Positions 21,083 through 32,769 of a stretch of 64,000 nt of DNA are shown piece by piece (position 1 is the first letter of the stretch; the number at the start of each line of letters is the position of its first letter). The notes beneath the pieces are model-generated. The model had not been told where the DNA came from, searched no databases, and worked only from the letters and a program-made list of their open reading frames with translations. The DNA lies in the NCBI GenBank assembly GCA_034231615.1, contig CM067306.1:41526761-41590760 (forward strand), written 5' to 3'. Made by a program: the position numbers and the translations under genes. Source of the DNA: Meghimatium bilineatum. Taxonomy: Eukaryota; Mollusca; Gastropoda; Stylommatophora; Philomycidae.

Positions 21083-23343
21083 ATGATAATAACTTTGAGA
21101 TAACATCCTTGTTAGAAGAAAAACACAAAGCTTTCAAGAAACTACAAGGGGCAGCATCTTCACCGTCCAAGAAAGTAGCCTATAACAAGATCCGTAACAC
21201 TTGTCAAAAGAAGCTTAGAGAGATAATGGATAAATGGCTAAGTCGAAAAGCTGAAGAAATTCAAATGTTTGCAGACAGAAAGAACTATAAGCGATTCTAT
21301 GAGGCTTTAAGAACTATCTATGGCCCACACTCATCGGGATCACCACCTCTATTAAATGCCGATTCGTCGAAGCTTCTCACTGATAAAAATGACATCTTAA
21401 ATCGTTGGGCTGAACATTTTGAAGAAATCCTAAACAAACCATCAGTAATAAATGAAGAGGTCATAAACAGAATACCACAACTTAGGATAAGAGAAGAACT
21501 CGATATACCTCCAAGCAGTCAAGAGGTTATGATAGCGATTAAACAAATGTCAAATGATAAAGCTCCAGGTTTGGATGCCTTACCTGCTGAAATTTATAAA
21601 AATGGCGGATCACTGCTGATTAAAAAACTAACTGACATTTTGGGTATTTTCTGGAACTCAGGTACATTGCCTCAAGATCTAAAAGATGCTTCTATAGTGC
21701 ACCTATATAAAGGCAAAGGTACCAAACAGTCTTGCGATAATCATAGGGGCATATCACTTTTGTCTATAGCTGGTAAAATTCTCGCTCGTGTCATACTCAA
21801 CAGATTAAATAATTCACTACTAAACGAGCTACTCCCAGAGAGTCAGTGCGGTTTTCGTGCAGGTCGTGGTACAGTTGATATGATATTCTCTGCATGACAA
21901 ATTCAGGAAAAGTCACAAGAGCAACATAGTGAACTCTTAGCAACATTTGTGGACTTAACTAAAGCATTCGATACCGTTAACAGAGAAGGACTGTGGAAGG
22001 TGCTTACAAAGTTCAGATGCCCCCCAAAATTTGTCACTGTGATACAACAATTTCATGACGGTATGATGGCTAGTGTTATCTGCGACGGAGGAGTATCTCC
22101 TGCATTCCCTGTCACAAATGGTGTAAAGCAGGGATATGTGCTGGCCCCTACTCTTTTCAGCCTGTTATTTACGGCCATGTTAACGGAAACACACCGTAGT
22201 AATGAAACAGCAGGCATAATGATCAATTACAGAACGGATGGTGGCCTTTTCAATTTACGTCGTCTAAAAGCAAACACGAAAACTAAATCTAGTACTGTTA
22301 GAGAATTACTTTATGCTGACGACTGTGCATTGTATGCTGACTCTGTCGTAAACATGCAGAGCACCATAGACCACTTCTCAAAAGCCTGCAACAACTTTGG
22401 TCTCACTATTAACACCAACATAACAGAAGTCATGCACCAAGCAACATCAAATAGCCAACATACTGCTACTTCCATCATTGTCAATCAGGAAAAACTGCAG
22501 GTAGTCGACAATTTTACTTACCTTGGAAGCACTCTCTCTCGCGATGTCAACATTGATGTGGAAATTAACAATAGACTGGCAAAAGCTAGTGCTGTATTTG
22601 GCAGATTACGCAACAAAGTATGGGACAGAAGAGGTATAAGAACAACCACCAAACTACAAGTATATCATGCTGCTGTTATACCAACCTTACTATACGTCTG
22701 CGAAACGTGGACAGTGTATGCTAGACATGCAAGAAAGTTAAATCATTTCCATCTTACCTGCCTACGTAAATTATTAAACATCCATTGGTGGGACAAAGTA
22801 CCAGACTACGAGGTCTTGGAAAAATCAACCTCAATAAGCATCCACACAATACTTATGAAGGTGCAGGCACGCTGGGCAGGCCATCTTGTGCGTATGGAGA
22901 TCTCGCGTTTGCCAAAACAAATATATTATGTAGAACTCAAGGCAGGATTTTGAAAAGCTGGTGGACAGAAAAAGCGTTTCAAAGACACGCTCAAGTCATC
23001 CTTGAAACATCTTAACATTGACGTAGGCGCTTGGGAGAGCCTCGCTCAGGATAGAACGGCATGGCGTTACAGCATTAGAACGGGAGCACTAGCGGCGGAA
23101 GAATTCAGACAAGAAACTGCAAGACAGAAGCGGATACGTAGAAAATAAAAAACATCTCAACCTCACACAGATACCTTCTATTGTTGTCAATTCTGTAAAA
23201 GAACATTTTGTGCGCGCATTGGACTTGCTAGTCATTTAAAAAGGCACTATTAACTTTATTATTTTATTATTTATTGTTGTTATTATTATTATGGTTGAGT
23301 TTTTGGTCATCGTCGATCACGACGGATGAACATCATCATCATC
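21083..23343 (+). mobile_element. 5'-truncated LINE with reverse transcriptase and C-terminal C2H2 finger
   Basis: The element copies its own RNA into genomic DNA. No endonuclease remains: it starts just before the RT domain. In one frame it shows APGLDALPAEIYKNGG, HRGISLLSIAGKILARV, SQCGFRAGRGTVDMIF, FVDLTKAFDTVNREGLWKVL, VTNGVKQGYVLAPTLFSLLF, the catalytic ELLYADDCALYAD, YLGSTLSRD, the RWAGHLVRM thumb, GGQKKRFKDTLK, and a terminal finger CQFCKRTF...IGLASHLKRHY with TAA at 23251. Stops at 21895 (TGA), 22951 (TGA) and 23146 (TAA) kill it; the first two look like single-base decay of sense codons. An AT-rich tail ends in GATGAACATCATCATCATC. The 13-base duplications show a true insertion. It looks like an RTE-type or related non-LTR clade. 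Confidence 0.93.
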
Positions 23344-23356
23344 AGTGTGTCTAGTG
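23344..23356. repeat. Target-site duplication, right copy
   Basis: Identical to 21070..21082 (AGTGTGTCTAGTG). Confidence 0.9.
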
Positions 23357-24049
23357 CCTCTGTTGTGGTGAATTTGTTTTTACCGTTTTCATTGTTTTTC
23401 ACTGTTTGTTTTATTTATTCTTGAGAAAGACCTAACTGCTCGAAACATTGAAAATGTCCTGTGCATTGTAATTTGTATGTTTTCTTGTTTACACCTCATA
23501 ACCCCCTAGTTTTAGTGATAGTCCATCATGTTCAAGTGAAACTTTCAAAAACCTGTGTTCTACCTCAGTACTATTGTTGTTATGTTTCACTGCAGTACTA
23601 TCTTATACTTATTGTCGTATTATATTATTATGTGCTGTTTAATCTTTATTTTGCTTCCAGCATTTATTTTTATACCACTATCATTATACTGTTGATCAGG
23701 GCTTTTAAAAAGGGATAATAAGGCACTTATGATAGGTGCTAAATGGTAAAAAAAGCAATAGGGGGAACGCTGAAACTTTAGGAAACACTGAAATAATTCA
23801 GTGGCATAAGTAGCTGTCTATGTATGGCTAGGTCGATAGCTTCACAGACAGTGGCAAAAGATCAAACATGCTTCAATGGTTAACATTTAGGTTGGTGACC
23901 AGTGTGTAGTACATGAACTAGTTCTTTCGTATGTATAGCCTACTAGCAATATGGTTACATTTGTCCATTGTTCAGTAGAAATGGTAAAAAAATTGAACAT
24001 ATTAGTTACCATTGTTGATATATTGGACCATTGCCATAAATAAATAGGT
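23357..24049. other. Intron 11 after the LINE
   Basis: Bases 23420..23475 (GAGAAAGACCTAACTGCTCG, AAACATTGAAAATGTCCTGT) resemble an old LINE 3' end. Otherwise nothing is recognised. Confidence 0.4.
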
Positions 24050-24150
24050 GATAGAGTTCTGTTCCTTTCTCTAGACTACATTCTACAGGAAATATGGTAG
24101 GACCATTGTTCTTCTGCAAGAGAGATTCTGTGGGGAAAAAAAAACAATGC
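24050..24150 (+). repeat. SINE-A fragment
   Basis: CTCTAGACTACATTCTACAG, ATATGGTAGGACCATTGTTC and AGAGAGATTCTGTGGGG are in SINE-A order. Confidence 0.7.
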
Positions 24151-24509
24151 ACACAAGTTGAATTTACTTTTTAATGAGTAAATTTGTAAATTATTACAGG
24201 AAAGAGAACAAAATCATGTTATATTGTAACTAGTAATAAGAATCAATCTCCAGGTGAAACATGAGTACAGCTTACTCAAAGCAGTGACAAGCTTCTGATG
24301 GGAATGGAAAGTCATTCCACTGTGCAAAAATGAAAATCAACCATTTCACTTTTTTGTTAATGCTTCAAAATGTTATATTACATTAAAACGTTCCTTCACT
24401 TCTGTCTTTCATTGTTTCCAATATTTTATATTCTTTATTTTATTTACTAAAGAGAATAGGTCAGAAATATAAAAATAAATTTTGGGATATGGTAGGGAAA
24501 GGTTACACC

Positions 24510-24760
24510 AATCTACCGGTATATAATTTCCTCCAAAGGGGGCTTGGTCTATATAATTTTGTGAAAGAGGAGTGGCTTATGTAATAAATGTGAAAGGGCA
24601 AGTGTCTTACATAATCCTTGTGAAAGTAGGAAGTTGCCTATATTATATAATATATGCGAAAGTGGTAGCTGCTCATATAATCTATGCTTAAACGGCATGG
24701 CCTATACAATCTATTTTAAATGAGGAGTGGCCTATATTATCTATTCGAAAACAAAATATT
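24510..24760. repeat. Degenerate tandem repeat of about 34 bases
   Basis: Seven diverged units of the pattern GTGGCCTATATAATCTATGTGAAAG(N)GGA, for example GAGGAGTGGCTTATGTAATA and GAGGAGTGGCCTATATTATC. Confidence 0.75.
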
Positions 24761-24868
24761 ATCTTGAAAAGGTCAGAAAGTGATGGCACAAAGAAGTTAG
24801 ATAAATACTAATGTAGATGAAGAGCTCTAATGAACAGAGATAAATAGTTGAGTGCACACCAAGAAATA

Positions 24869-25002
24869 CAATTGGTTTTAATACAATTTGGCATTTTGTA
24901 GGGCAATATGTGTCTGCTATGTTTATTCTATACAATTGGTTTGAATACAATTTGGCATCTTATAGGGCAATATGTATCTGCTATGTTTATTCTATACAAT
25001 TG
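24869..25002. repeat. Two-copy 64-base tandem duplication next to exon 12
   Basis: CAATTGGTTTTAATACAATT and CAATTGGTTTGAATACAATT start the two units; both contain AGGGCAATATGTGTCTGCTA or its one-base variant. The array ends 38 bases before exon 12. Confidence 0.85.
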
Positions 25003-25040
25003 TCCATCATGATTTCTCTTCCTCTGCCATTCTATATTAG

Positions 25041-25238
25041 GCAAACCTGAGCCAGTAATTCGTTGGTACAGAGAGGGAAAACAACTCTCGGACCAGGCAG
25101 ATTTCGAGATTTCTTATCACAATGGCAGGGTATCTATGAGCATTCCTGAAGTATTTCCAGAAGACAGTGGCAAGTTTACATGTGCTGCTGAAAATCCATA
25201 TGGCAAAGCTTCTAGCTCAGCTGAGTTAGTCGTTAGAG
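25041..25238 (+). CDS. Titin-like exon 12: second half of IgG
   Basis: GKPEPVIRWYREGKQL gives strand C, VSMSIPEVFPEDSGKFTCAA strands E-F with Cys, then NPYGKASSSAELVVR. Only strand F Cys is present; strand B has Gly in exon 11, so no disulfide is possible. The acceptor is ttctatattAG, the donor GTAAGT; phase 1-1. Confidence 0.94.
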
Positions 25239-26024
25239 GTAAGTTGTGTGTTTATTAATAATGTTCTGTCCGTGTAAGTTGGTACGGTTACTGTGAGTGA
25301 TTTCATTGAAGACTGAGCAGACATAAGAGCTCATCTGTCAGCAGATGAGGATGGCTTGATTTCAACAGCGCAGTTTATTCACAAATGCATCTGTGTACAT
25401 ATCTAACACCTGTTGTTAGCCAACTCCACATCAAACCCTATGTAGATGTCTTCATAGCATGTGTGACAGTTTACTGTCTTACTATTTTGGAAATCTTTGT
25501 GAATCTGGGTAGCACACATGTTGATTTATACTTCGATGTTTACATTTACAGATCCCCAAAAATAAAAAAAGCAATGAAACTCTTGTCTTATATATACCAT
25601 GGAGGGGTTTCTCCAAAGATTTCTTTCATACCCAAAAAACGGCAACTCTAGTTATGCAATATATTATGAAGAAGCCTCATACTCGGGGAGGGAGAAGGAT
25701 GTGTCTGTGTGCATGCAGAAACCATGTTCAACTATTTTGTATGAAAACATTCAATCACATAAAAGCATGTAAATATTTGGAGGTATCAGTGGTGACCACA
25801 CATCCCATAATGACTGCATGGGCTACAATACAACCAATCAGACTTTGAGAACAGCATATGGTTAATGTAGTTCAGAAAGTAATGGGCTCTTTATAAAAAT
25901 AAAATAGAATAAACCAAGCTAAGACCATAATCTTGAATATGAAAGACATTCTATGCAAGTCATTATCTATTGAAACAAGGAAGACTTTTTTCAGTTCTAC
26001 ATAGATCCATGATGTCTTCTTCAT
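25239..26024. other. Intron 12, first part
   Basis: No recognised feature. The short frames here have no splice or family support. Confidence 0.4.
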
Positions 26025-26275
26025 TCATTCTCAAATTCTTGCAGAATAACAGAATGTAGTCCAGAGAATAGATTGTGTGTCATGGTTTACTGATTGGCTG
26101 CAATATCCGCACCTTTTGACAAGGCACATCTGACCAGCATGGATTCTGTACTACTTTGACTCTCTGTGGAAAGGGGCAGCCAACTGCACCCTCAAAATCT
26201 CCTTTGTTGATTTTTACGACATGCAAGACAAGTGATGATATTCTTTGCTCACCTTTCTGGACCTGGTAACATATG
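26025..26275 (-). repeat. SINE-B copy
   Basis: CATTCTCAAATTCTTGCAGA, ATAACAGAATGTAGTCCAGA, CATGGTTTACTGATTGGCTG and GGGGCAGCCAACTGCACCC are in SINE-B order. Confidence 0.75.
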
Positions 26276-26465
26276 AGCTATACAAAGTGTCAGCTGGCGT
26301 GATGCCTGATGATAATATTTATAGAAAACCTGATTATATTTGCTAATTTATGATGAATGAAAATACCTTTATACTATTGAAATGATTGTTGACTAAGTTT
26401 TGATTCAAGAATTGCAAATCAAGTGACATACAACTTACACAATTTAATTCATATTTTTCTTACAG

Positions 26466-26753
26466 CAACATTAATTCCACCTGCCTTTACTGAGAAACTT
26501 AAGACCACTTATGCTCGAGAACGAGAACCTGTCAGATTGGTTGTTAGGGTATCAGGGGAACCAACTCCAACAGTGACTTGGTACAAAGATGGCAACCACT
26601 TGGTCAGTTCTCCTAATTTTCAGATTATTCAGGAGGGAGACATTCATTCCTTGCATATTCCTGAGGTCTTCAATGAAGACACCTGTAAATTCAGTGTCAG
26701 AGCTGAGAATCCTGCAGGGGAAGCTATCTGCTCAGCACATCTTTATGTACAGG
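26466..26753 (+). CDS. Titin-like exon 13: complete IgH
   Basis: It starts ATLIPPAFTEKLKTTYARER, strand B is VRLVVRVSGEPTP (no Cys), strand C VTWYKDGNHLVSS, strand E HSLHIPEVFNED, strand F TCKFSVRAENPAGEA (Cys shifted three residues before the usual place). Ends SAHLYVQG. The acceptor is tttttcttacAG, the donor GTGAGA; phase 1-1, a whole domain in one exon. Confidence 0.94.
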
Positions 26754-26884
26754 GTGAGAACAGATGTAATAATATGTGTAGATAAGCCCATAGAAGTATG
26801 TATATGTTATTTTGTTTGTCTTTCTTAAATATAATATATGGTAGACTGCAGTAAGTTATTGATGTTTAGTTCTTATCTGGCATC

Positions 26885-27790
26885 ATTGAATGCCAGCAGT
26901 CTCTCCCAGAACTGACATAATTACATCCCAGCAGTCTATCCCAGAACTGACATCATTGTATGCCAGCAGTCTCTATAAGAACTGACATCATTGTATGCCA
27001 GCAGGCTCGCCCAGAACTGACATAATTTCATGCCAGCAGTCTCTCCAACAACTGCCATCACTACATGCCAGCAGACTCTCATTGAACTGACATTTCATGA
27101 TTTCATGCCAGCAATGTCTCTAAGAACTAACATCATTGCATGCCAGCAGACTCTCCTTGAACTGACACTTCATGCCAGCAGTCTCTCTAAGAACTGACAT
27201 AGTTGCATGCCAGCAGGCTCTCCTTGAACTGACACTTCATGCCAGCAGTGTCTCCCAGAACTGACATCATTGCATGTCAGCAGGATCTCTTTGAACTGAC
27301 ACTTCATGCCAGCAGGCTCTCCCAGAACTGACATCATTGCATGCCAGCAGTCTCTCCCAGAACTGACATCATTGTATGCCAGCAGGCTCTCCCAGAACTG
27401 ACATAATTTCATGCCAGCAGGCTCTCATTGTACCAACATTTCATGCCAGCAGTCTCTCCAAGAACTGACATCATTGCATACCAGCAGGCTCTCCTTGAAC
27501 TGACACTTCATGCCAGCAGTCTCTCCCAGAACTGACATCATTGCATGCCAGAAGTCTCTCCAAGAACTGACATCATTGCATGCCAGCAGGCTCTCCCTGT
27601 ACTGACATAATTTCATGCCTACAGGCTTTCCCAGAACTGACAATTTCATGCTTGCAGTCTCTCCCTGAACTGACATCGCATGCCAGCAGTCTCTCCCAGA
27701 ACTGACATAATTTCATGCCAGCAAACTCTCTCTGCATTGACATTTCTCACAGAACTGACATCATTGCATGCCTGTAGTTTCCTCCCAGAA
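26885..27790. repeat. 35-base minisatellite, about 25 copies
   Basis: The unit is CTGACATCATTGCATGCCAG followed by CAGTCTCTCCCAGAA. Variants have CTTGAACTGACACTTCATGC and CAGGCTCTC. Unit length varies between about 29 and 41 bases. Complement frames such as MSVQGET and WHEVSVQ are artefacts of the repeat. Confidence 0.9.
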
Positions 27791-27884
27791 GATGTCAAGG
27801 TGTATGTTTGCTGGCAGTTAACATGGCTCTCTCATATCTACAATTGCCTGTCTTACTTTTGCCATGTTAAATACAGAATTCTCT

Positions 27885-28115
27885 CTTCTTCTTCATTCAT
27901 TCAGGATTTAGGAGAGCAGAGTGTGTTGTGTTAGGGTAAACAGCTTAGCTGTCATATCTGCGTCTTTCAGCCTGACACATCCAACCTTAACATGCCTTCT
28001 GGGTCAGTTTGACCCTAATGAGGATGAGAAAGCAAACTTCACCAAAAAAACCTCTTACAACATAATTGGGAAGGTAAACGGTGTTGCTATTCTCTTCTCC
28101 CCTTTCAGGCCTCAT
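27885..28115 (-). repeat. SINE-B copy
   Basis: TTCTTCTTCATTCATTCAGG, TTAGGGTAAACAGCTTAGCT, CCAACCTTAACATGCCTTCT and GGGTCAGTTTGACCCTAATG are in order. The TTC run is the complement of the GAA tail. Confidence 0.75.
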
Positions 28116-28779
28116 CAACACATGGGTGAGAATTCAGTCTATTGCAACATCAGTTGGCATCAATTTAAGCATCCATATCCAAATGTGGATGTTAAATAAC
28201 TTCATTATGTCTGTCTTATCTATCATAGTCAACAGGTTACAGATGGAGTCAATGTAAGCATGTTTGATTTTATAACTATGTATGTCAGTATGTCCTGGGA
28301 AATATGTCTACATGTTACTTACAAAATTAAAAGTAGATCTAGATATTAACTAATACAGATACTGGCTATTTTGAATCTATAGATGCATGCACTTAGAGTT
28401 GGACATGATAACTGCCTTAATGAATGAAGCTCAGCTATAGGATGGAAATAATGCCCTCAACCTCCACCCTTTTACTGGAATTGGTTGTTCCTGTATGCCC
28501 ATTGAACTTGATGAGGACCCTATTTTCAGCATTATTTATAAAATTCCAGCCATATTTGTCAGTGATACAAGGATCCATCTATGAATGCAGCAACATCAAT
28601 AACATTCCTACCATTGACTATCAGTTGCTTAATCTTAAAGTTTTTCTATTACTGTTCATTTAGAGTGAGCTGTACTAAATAAATACACAGTGCTGATATT
28701 TTTTTTTGAAATCAAGGAGTTGTTCCAGTTGGAAGATGTAAAGTGTAGTTCTTCTTCTGTGTCCATGGTTAGAATGTAG
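28116..28779. other. Intron 13, middle
   Basis: No recognised feature. Confidence 0.35.
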
Positions 28780-28945
28780 GACCTGGTAGTGAGCGTGGTG
28801 TTGCAAGAAATGAGTGACAAATATGAATCAGAAGAAGAGTTATCAAACAGAGAATCAGAAGTCAGTTACCACATACTGAATGTGAGATTGGAGAACCAAT
28901 GGATGTGTCTGAAATACTGTGATGATCCGATGACTAACTGACGTT
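28780..28945 (+). mobile_element. LINE tail remnant
   Basis: GCAAGAAATGAG corresponds to the GNERAD region, and GAACCAATGGATGTGTCTGA plus TGATGATCCGATGACTAACT match the end of the 13200..13560 tail (DDDRMTN). Most of the body is deleted. Confidence 0.5.
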
Positions 28946-29329
28946 GAACTAAAACCATAAGTTTATGTTAATCTTACTTGTGGTATATTCTCTGTGAAAT
29001 AACTTCAAATCACATTTCAATCTAACATGTTCTAGATACAATTTTTATTCTGCTTTTATTCGGAAACTTTGACAGCATAGATGTATGTATCAGAAGTCTC
29101 ATGTAATTAAATAAATAACAATAATTTTTCTTCCAGCATGACTTCATTTAATATATAAGATGCTAAATGACACTCGATAAATTAAAATTCATTTGCAAAT
29201 TGTCTTAGAAAATCCATAAATTTGGAAAGAATTTAAGTCAAACAAGCAAATAAGAGGTCACCAAACATCAATATATTTCTACAACAATAATAAACCAGCA
29301 GTAGACTTAGATCTGGCATGTACTTAAAA

Positions 29330-29520
29330 TGTGTGAAAATAGACTGCCACAAAAAAGCATTACAATGGGGGCCAGATGGTAAAGAAAGACCAAGAGAAAC
29401 ACTTCATACAACAAACATTAATAAGAGTTTGGCTATGGGTTTCAACAACATGCATGAACTACACAAAGCAACATCACTTTACTCATACTAGAGAGCACTG
29501 TTTCCAGGTCTTTGCACATT
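29330..29520 (+). mobile_element. LINE tail remnant
   Basis: The frame reads WGPDGKERPRETLHTTNINK, SLAMGFNNMHELHKATS, the basic GxRxRGRPxxTW-type tail of a LINE. Confidence 0.5.
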
Positions 29521-29609
29521 ATTGACTCTGAAGTATCATAGATGGATAAATATGAATTTACCTTGTTAATGTCATGGTAGTTTAGTTCTTGTTTTTGTTC
29601 TCTTATCAG

Positions 29610-30061
29610 TTATACCAGAGAAACCCCAACCATTGGCCATAAAAGTACCAGAGAGAAGGCCATTTCAAGAAACTGTTACACAAACCAAGACACCAAGTCC
29701 ACGCTTATCTCATCCACCTACAGATGAGCAACCTATTGCCAAGATCCCCAAACTTCAGCGACCATCAGATTTTATACCAGTCACTGTTGCCCCTACTGTA
29801 CCAGAAGAACGTTACAGACATGAGCTGGACATGCAGATTGAGCATGACCTGCCTCCATTTGAAGCTAGGATCAAGCTCTTTGGGGATGAAGCTGTACAGC
29901 CTCAGAAACCTTCCCAAACAGTTTCTGAACCACAACCACCTGTATCACAGTATCAGGCTAGGCCCCAACCAGTGCAAGAAAAACCATTTACTCCTGTAAG
30001 GAAAGCTCCAGTTCAGGAAAAACCATTTGTGGCTGATAAAAAGAAACCAGTGTTTACTAAG
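29610..30061 (+). CDS. Titin-like exon 14: linker of module 1
   Basis: This longest exon (452 bases, 150 whole codons after the split one) holds no Ig. It is rich in P, E, K, V (VIPEKPQPLAIKVPERRPFQ, SEPQPPVSQYQARPQPV, and a repeated PVQEKPF/PVRKAPVQEKPF). Its centre is EERYRHELDMQIEHDLPPFE and ARIKLFGDEA, a motif found again in exons 16 and 18. It ends KKPVFTK, the A strand of the next Ig. The acceptor is ctcttatcAG, the donor GTACAT; phase 1 in, 0 out. Confidence 0.92.
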
Positions 30062-30344
30062 GTACATATAAAAATGTTATATATATTATCTTTTGTGGTG
30101 ACGTGGTGACCATTGACCAAACTATTAATATGTTTAAATATCTGAATTATTTAAGTGACCCCTACAAGTTAGACATTTCCTGGTAGTTACTAAAATACCA
30201 TTATCATACCTGTTAGCTTCCAGAATAATGATTCTATATTTCAGATTAAAATATTCACTAAAATATGTATTTGTAGCCCAAATTCTGCCCATATAGAAGA
30301 GTTCTTTATTCCAGGTCAATACTATTAGTCACCAGTGTGTTATC

Positions 30345-30600
30345 AGACCTGAAAGGGAGCAAAGAATAGCAACACTGTTGACCTCCCATGCATATCGCAA
30401 GAGTCGACTAAAGAGGTTTTGAGGTGAAGTTGGATGTCCCATTTTATATAGGGCCACCCAGAAGCCATGTTAAAGTTGGATGTGGGATGTGTCAGGCTGA
30501 ATGAACTATTATCACAGCTAAACTAAAAACATGATACAATGCATTCTGTTTTCTGGACTACATCTGCTAATCTGCAGAAGTTTGAGAATGAAAACAAGAA
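30345..30600 (+). repeat. SINE-B copy, near full length
   Basis: It starts CTGAAAGGGAGCAAAGAATA, passes TTGGATGTCCCATTTTATAT and CATGTTAAAGTTGGATG, then TTCTGGACTACATCTGCTAA and AGTTTGAGAATGAAAACAAG with the GAA-type tail. Confidence 0.8.
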
Positions 30601-31189
30601 GAATACTAAATGTCAATACAATTGTGAACAATGAAATCAGAGTATATACTGTACAAAATACAGTACACTGTACTAAGTGTGATAGGTATGTTTTTTTAAC
30701 ATTGTATTGTGCAGTGCTTTCTTGTTTAGTGGAAATAAAGTTAATGAAACAAATCATTATGTGAAAAAAGGGAACAACAGAAAATTTAGAATAAACCAAT
30801 TGGCAGCCATGAATTTTGTGGGAAATTAGCTTTTTATTACAACCAAGTATGTTGATGTATATACACACATGCATTTCCAACTGATTTTATAGCATATGTC
30901 ATACATCTTCATAGGATGACCTAGGCAGCAAAATATTTTGGATGGGAGTATTCATCTAGTTTTTACATCCCGTCTTTAAGTAGAGAAACAATCTCCAACT
31001 CTGTGCATGGAAGGCTCACAACATTCATGGTTGTCATTGTAGTGTGAAATGCCAAATTACATTGTTCTGACATGTGCTGTTGGGAACAAGATCTGAATAT
31101 GACTTTATAGTGATATAACAATATAATTTGTATGCCCACTAAACAGGAAAGTACCTTATATTGCTAAAACTCATCATTGCCTTTTCAAT

Positions 31190-31860
31190 AGAAGCTATAT
31201 GATTTGCACTAATATCATGATGAATGGACATAAGTTTGAGGAGGTGAATACCTTCAAATAGCTCGGATCCAGTATATGCAGCGATGGTAAATACAAAGCA
31301 GAACTAAAAATAAGGCTGGAGATGGCTTTAGCTTCCTTGTCAAGGCTAACTGTGATTTGGAAAAGCAACATCAGTGTTGGAGTGAAAATCAAACTGTATA
31401 AGTCGCTGGTGCTTTCTGTTGTGTTGTATGGTTGTGAGAGTTGGACACTCACTGCGGACATGGAGAGAAGATTACAGGCTTTTGAGTATAAATGCTACAG
31501 AAGAATTCTACGAATTTCCTATAGGGAACATAAGACCAATGTGTACGTAAGAAATAAAGTAGAGATGTGTGCAGGTGTCCAGGAGCCATTGCTTTCAATA
31601 GTGAAATGATGAAAACTAGCATGGTTCGGACATGTATGCAGGCATGATTCCTTGTCAAAAACAATACTGCAGGGAACTGTCGAGGGTGGAAGAAGCAGAG
31701 GAGGCCAAATAAAGACATGGACAGACAACATCAAGGAATGGACAGGGCAAGATATTTCCACACTCATCCGCATCGCTGAGGATAGAATTCGCTGGAGGAC
31801 TCTGTGTGCTGAAGCATCCAATGTGGTACACCTATGACCCTGAAGGGTTATGGGTTTATT
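31190..31860 (+). mobile_element. LINE 3' half: RT thumb, basic tail and (TTGA)n end
   Basis: The frames give FKxLGSSICSDGKYKAELKI, SRLTVIWKSNISVGVKIKLY, VLYGCESWTLTADMERRLQA, FEYKCYRRILRISYREHKTN, a WFGHVCRHDSLSKTIL block, GRSRGGQIKTWTDNIKEWTG and EDRIRWRTLCAEA. One frameshift region and several stops. It ends with GGGTTTATTGATTGATTGA, a simple-repeat end. A second end of this family is at 42175..42330. Confidence 0.8.
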
Positions 31861-32021
31861 GATTGATTGATATGATTTGCGCTTTATTGCCTGAACCTTA
31901 CAATTCTTCTAACTGCTAAAGGTAAAAGTATGTCCCATGGCAGCAGCTTTCCATCGGGAATGAAGATAACTCTTCATGACTAATTCTTCTAACAGCTATC
32001 ACATCCTAGATATCTTCTTCT

Positions 32022-32170
32022 TCAGCGTTCATTCTCAAACTCTTGCTTGATCTCTCATTTAGCAGGACAATGATCCTAATAGATTTCCAGCAGAATGTAA
32101 TCCAGAGAATGGAAATGTGTTGAATCCATTTTATTTGAGCCATTGGATAGAAACATCTGTCTTCGCATGA
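32022..32170 (-). repeat. SINE-A copy
   Basis: TTCTTCTTCAGCGTTCATTC, TAGCAGGACAATGATCCTAA and CAGAGAATGGAAATGTGTTG are in order, with the GAA-tail complement at the left end. Confidence 0.8.
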
Positions 32171-32262
32171 AGCATAGATAACTGATTTTGTGACTTTGAA
32201 TAAGCAAACATGTACAGTTTATGATGTGGTCATAATTGTAAAAATATTATTTACATCCACAG

Positions 32263-32521
32263 GCACTGAAAGACATTAATGTCAAGGAGGGTGAACGACT
32301 GATCCTTGAAATCACATTTGAAGGTCAACCTGAACCTGTTGTCAGATGGTACAGGGAAACAATTGAGATCAAGAACTCTCCAGATTATCAAATAATACAG
32401 GAGAGGAGCACAAGTTCCCTGATTATTGCTGAAGTCTTCCCAGAAGATACTGGACGATATGAAGCTGTGGCCATGAATGCAGAAGGTGTGACTAGGACAC
32501 AAGCTTTTGTTCGTGTTGAAG
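32263..32521 (+). CDS. Titin-like exon 15: IgI (module 1)
   Basis: It starts ALKDINVKEGERLILEITFE, then PVVRWYRETIEIKNSPDY, SLIIAEVFPEDTGRYEAVAM and NAEGVTRTQAFVRVEG. Both core Cys are absent (Leu/Glu/Ile-type strand B, Ala in strand F) but Trp and the Tyr corner remain. Exactly 259 bases, phase 0 in, 1 out, like exons 17 and 19. The A strand comes from the end of exon 14. Confidence 0.94.
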
Positions 32522-32571
32522 GTAAACTATTTAGGGGTACTGTATGATATATAATTATAAGGGGGATCTCC

Positions 32572-32700
32572 TGGCTGTAGTGGCTACGCCATTTACCGTG
32601 TGCTCAAGATGTCATTGGTTTAATCCTGGATCATGCTATTTTGTCTGCAAATGCTTTTTTTCAGAGATTCAGGAATTATGACTTTAGCTACACAGTTGCA
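32572..32700 (+). repeat. tRNA-derived SINE remnant
   Basis: CTGGCTGTAGTGGCTACGCC resembles an A box and TTGGTTTAATCCTGG a B box; a non-tRNA body follows. It is diverged. Confidence 0.5.
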
Positions 32701-32769
32701 TGCTTTGAAGTTTACTCTCAGCAAGTAGTGTGCCAATCTGTTTATATATTTATATACATATATAGGGTC

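Noticed and set aside
27170..27676. Two open frames on the complement with repeated WHEVSVQGE
   Set aside because: Direct product of the 35-base minisatellite.
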